Below, piece by piece: positions 63,648 to 64,000 of a DNA stretch of 64,000 nt; position 1 is the first letter of the stretch, and every line of letters starts with the position of its first letter. The notes beneath the pieces were generated by a model. It worked only from the letters and a program-made list of their open reading frames with translations, was not told the DNA's origin and searched no databases. Source of the DNA: Oxyruncus cristatus. Its lineage: Eukaryota > Chordata > Aves > Passeriformes > Cotingidae. The DNA lies in contig VXAY01004334.1 of the NCBI GenBank assembly GCA_013399855.1, positions 620,001 to 684,000 of the forward strand, given 5' to 3'. The position numbers and the translations under genes are program-made.

Positions 63648-63970
63648 CCACTTTTCAGCTAGCATTTTTTCCCATGTGCCTATTAAACTGACACAGTGTA
63701 GTCTAACAATGATATTGTCCAAAGTCTTTATTCATTTTCCCCAGTTCTTTTCTTTTTCAGCTGTTTTGTAACTGTTTTTACTTCAAGTATGTGTTGGATT
63801 TCCCTATGCAGTTTCAAATAGTTTTGCACTGGTATATTCAAGAGTTTTAAAATGTCACTGATGTATATGCCTAGTTGCTGAACCCAATATTTTTGTGCAT
63901 TGGAGAAAGAGGTTTTCCACAGCTACTAACTGAAGTTTGTGTAATGGGGTCTGATATCTGCATATAGCGC

Positions 63971-63992
63971 CTGCGTTGAGACGGCAACGCAG
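63971..63992. repeat. Perfect 8-bp inverted repeat with CpG dinucleotides
   Basis: The arms ctgcgttg (63971-63978) and caacgcag (63985-63992) flank the spacer agacgg. With the neighbouring gcgc at 63967-63970, several CpG dinucleotides fall within about 26 bases of otherwise CpG-poor DNA. The window ends just after it, so it may be the edge of a larger feature. Confidence 0.7.
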
Positions 63993-64000
63993 TCTTGTGT

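Larger units (their letters stand above)
55896..64000. other. AT-rich non-repetitive DNA, only one exon-like frame noted
   Basis: No repeat family was recognised. It contains the exon-like open frame at 56239-56469, higher-GC patches of unknown content at 58140-58720 and 62100-62460, simple repeats, and a CpG-bearing inverted repeat at the right edge. Confidence 0.5.

Noticed and set aside
1..64000. CRISPR array, bacterial operon, tRNA or rRNA gene
   Set aside because: No regularly spaced identical repeats, no cloverleaf-like segments or rRNA-like blocks were noticed, and the repeat content shows a bird nuclear genome.

Overview
This window is AT-rich vertebrate nuclear DNA from what is almost certainly a bird. 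The interspersed repeats are nearly all chicken-repeat-1 (CR1) LINEs, whose 3-prime ends carry the avian tail that reads as repeated gaatcacaga/attctgtgat units. There is also one solo LTR of the common avian ERVL type and one fragment of an RTE-like LINE. No primate, rodent or other mammalian SINE was seen. I found no bacterial-type gene, no tRNA or rRNA gene and no CRISPR array, and I recognised no intact host gene. The window therefore looks like intergenic or long-intron sequence.

Layout. 1-1541: a composite block of an old minus-strand CR1, a short CR1 3-prime tail and a 5-prime-truncated RTE-like LINE with a 203-codon open frame. 4391-4861: an old minus-strand CR1. 6090-6788: a plus-strand CR1 in which the end of the ORF1 esterase is joined directly to the 3-prime UTR. 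13066-13180: a short plus-strand CR1 tail. 18046-18553: a plus-strand CR1 with the RT C-terminus. 22481-23290: an old minus-strand CR1. 23757-24722: a plus-strand CR1 lacking the RT catalytic core. 29126-30024: a minus-strand island that looks like a decayed coding sequence of unknown identity. 40112-41150: a minus-strand CR1. 47000-47548: a minus-strand solo LTR. 49958-50103 and 50395-52540: two minus-strand CR1 copies, the second the longest in the window. 55703-55895: a minus-strand CR1 with a small internal deletion. The rest is AT-rich non-repetitive DNA with a few simple repeats, hairpins and higher-GC patches.

All LINE reading frames seen are truncated, frameshifted or missing catalytic parts, so nothing here can move on its own. 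The points most worth checking are the RTE-like fragment, because RTE elements entered birds by horizontal transfer; the unidentified coding-like island at 29.1-30.0 kb; and an exon-like open frame at 56239-56469. Repeat families were named by recognition from memory, without alignment, so boundaries are good to roughly 5-20 bases.
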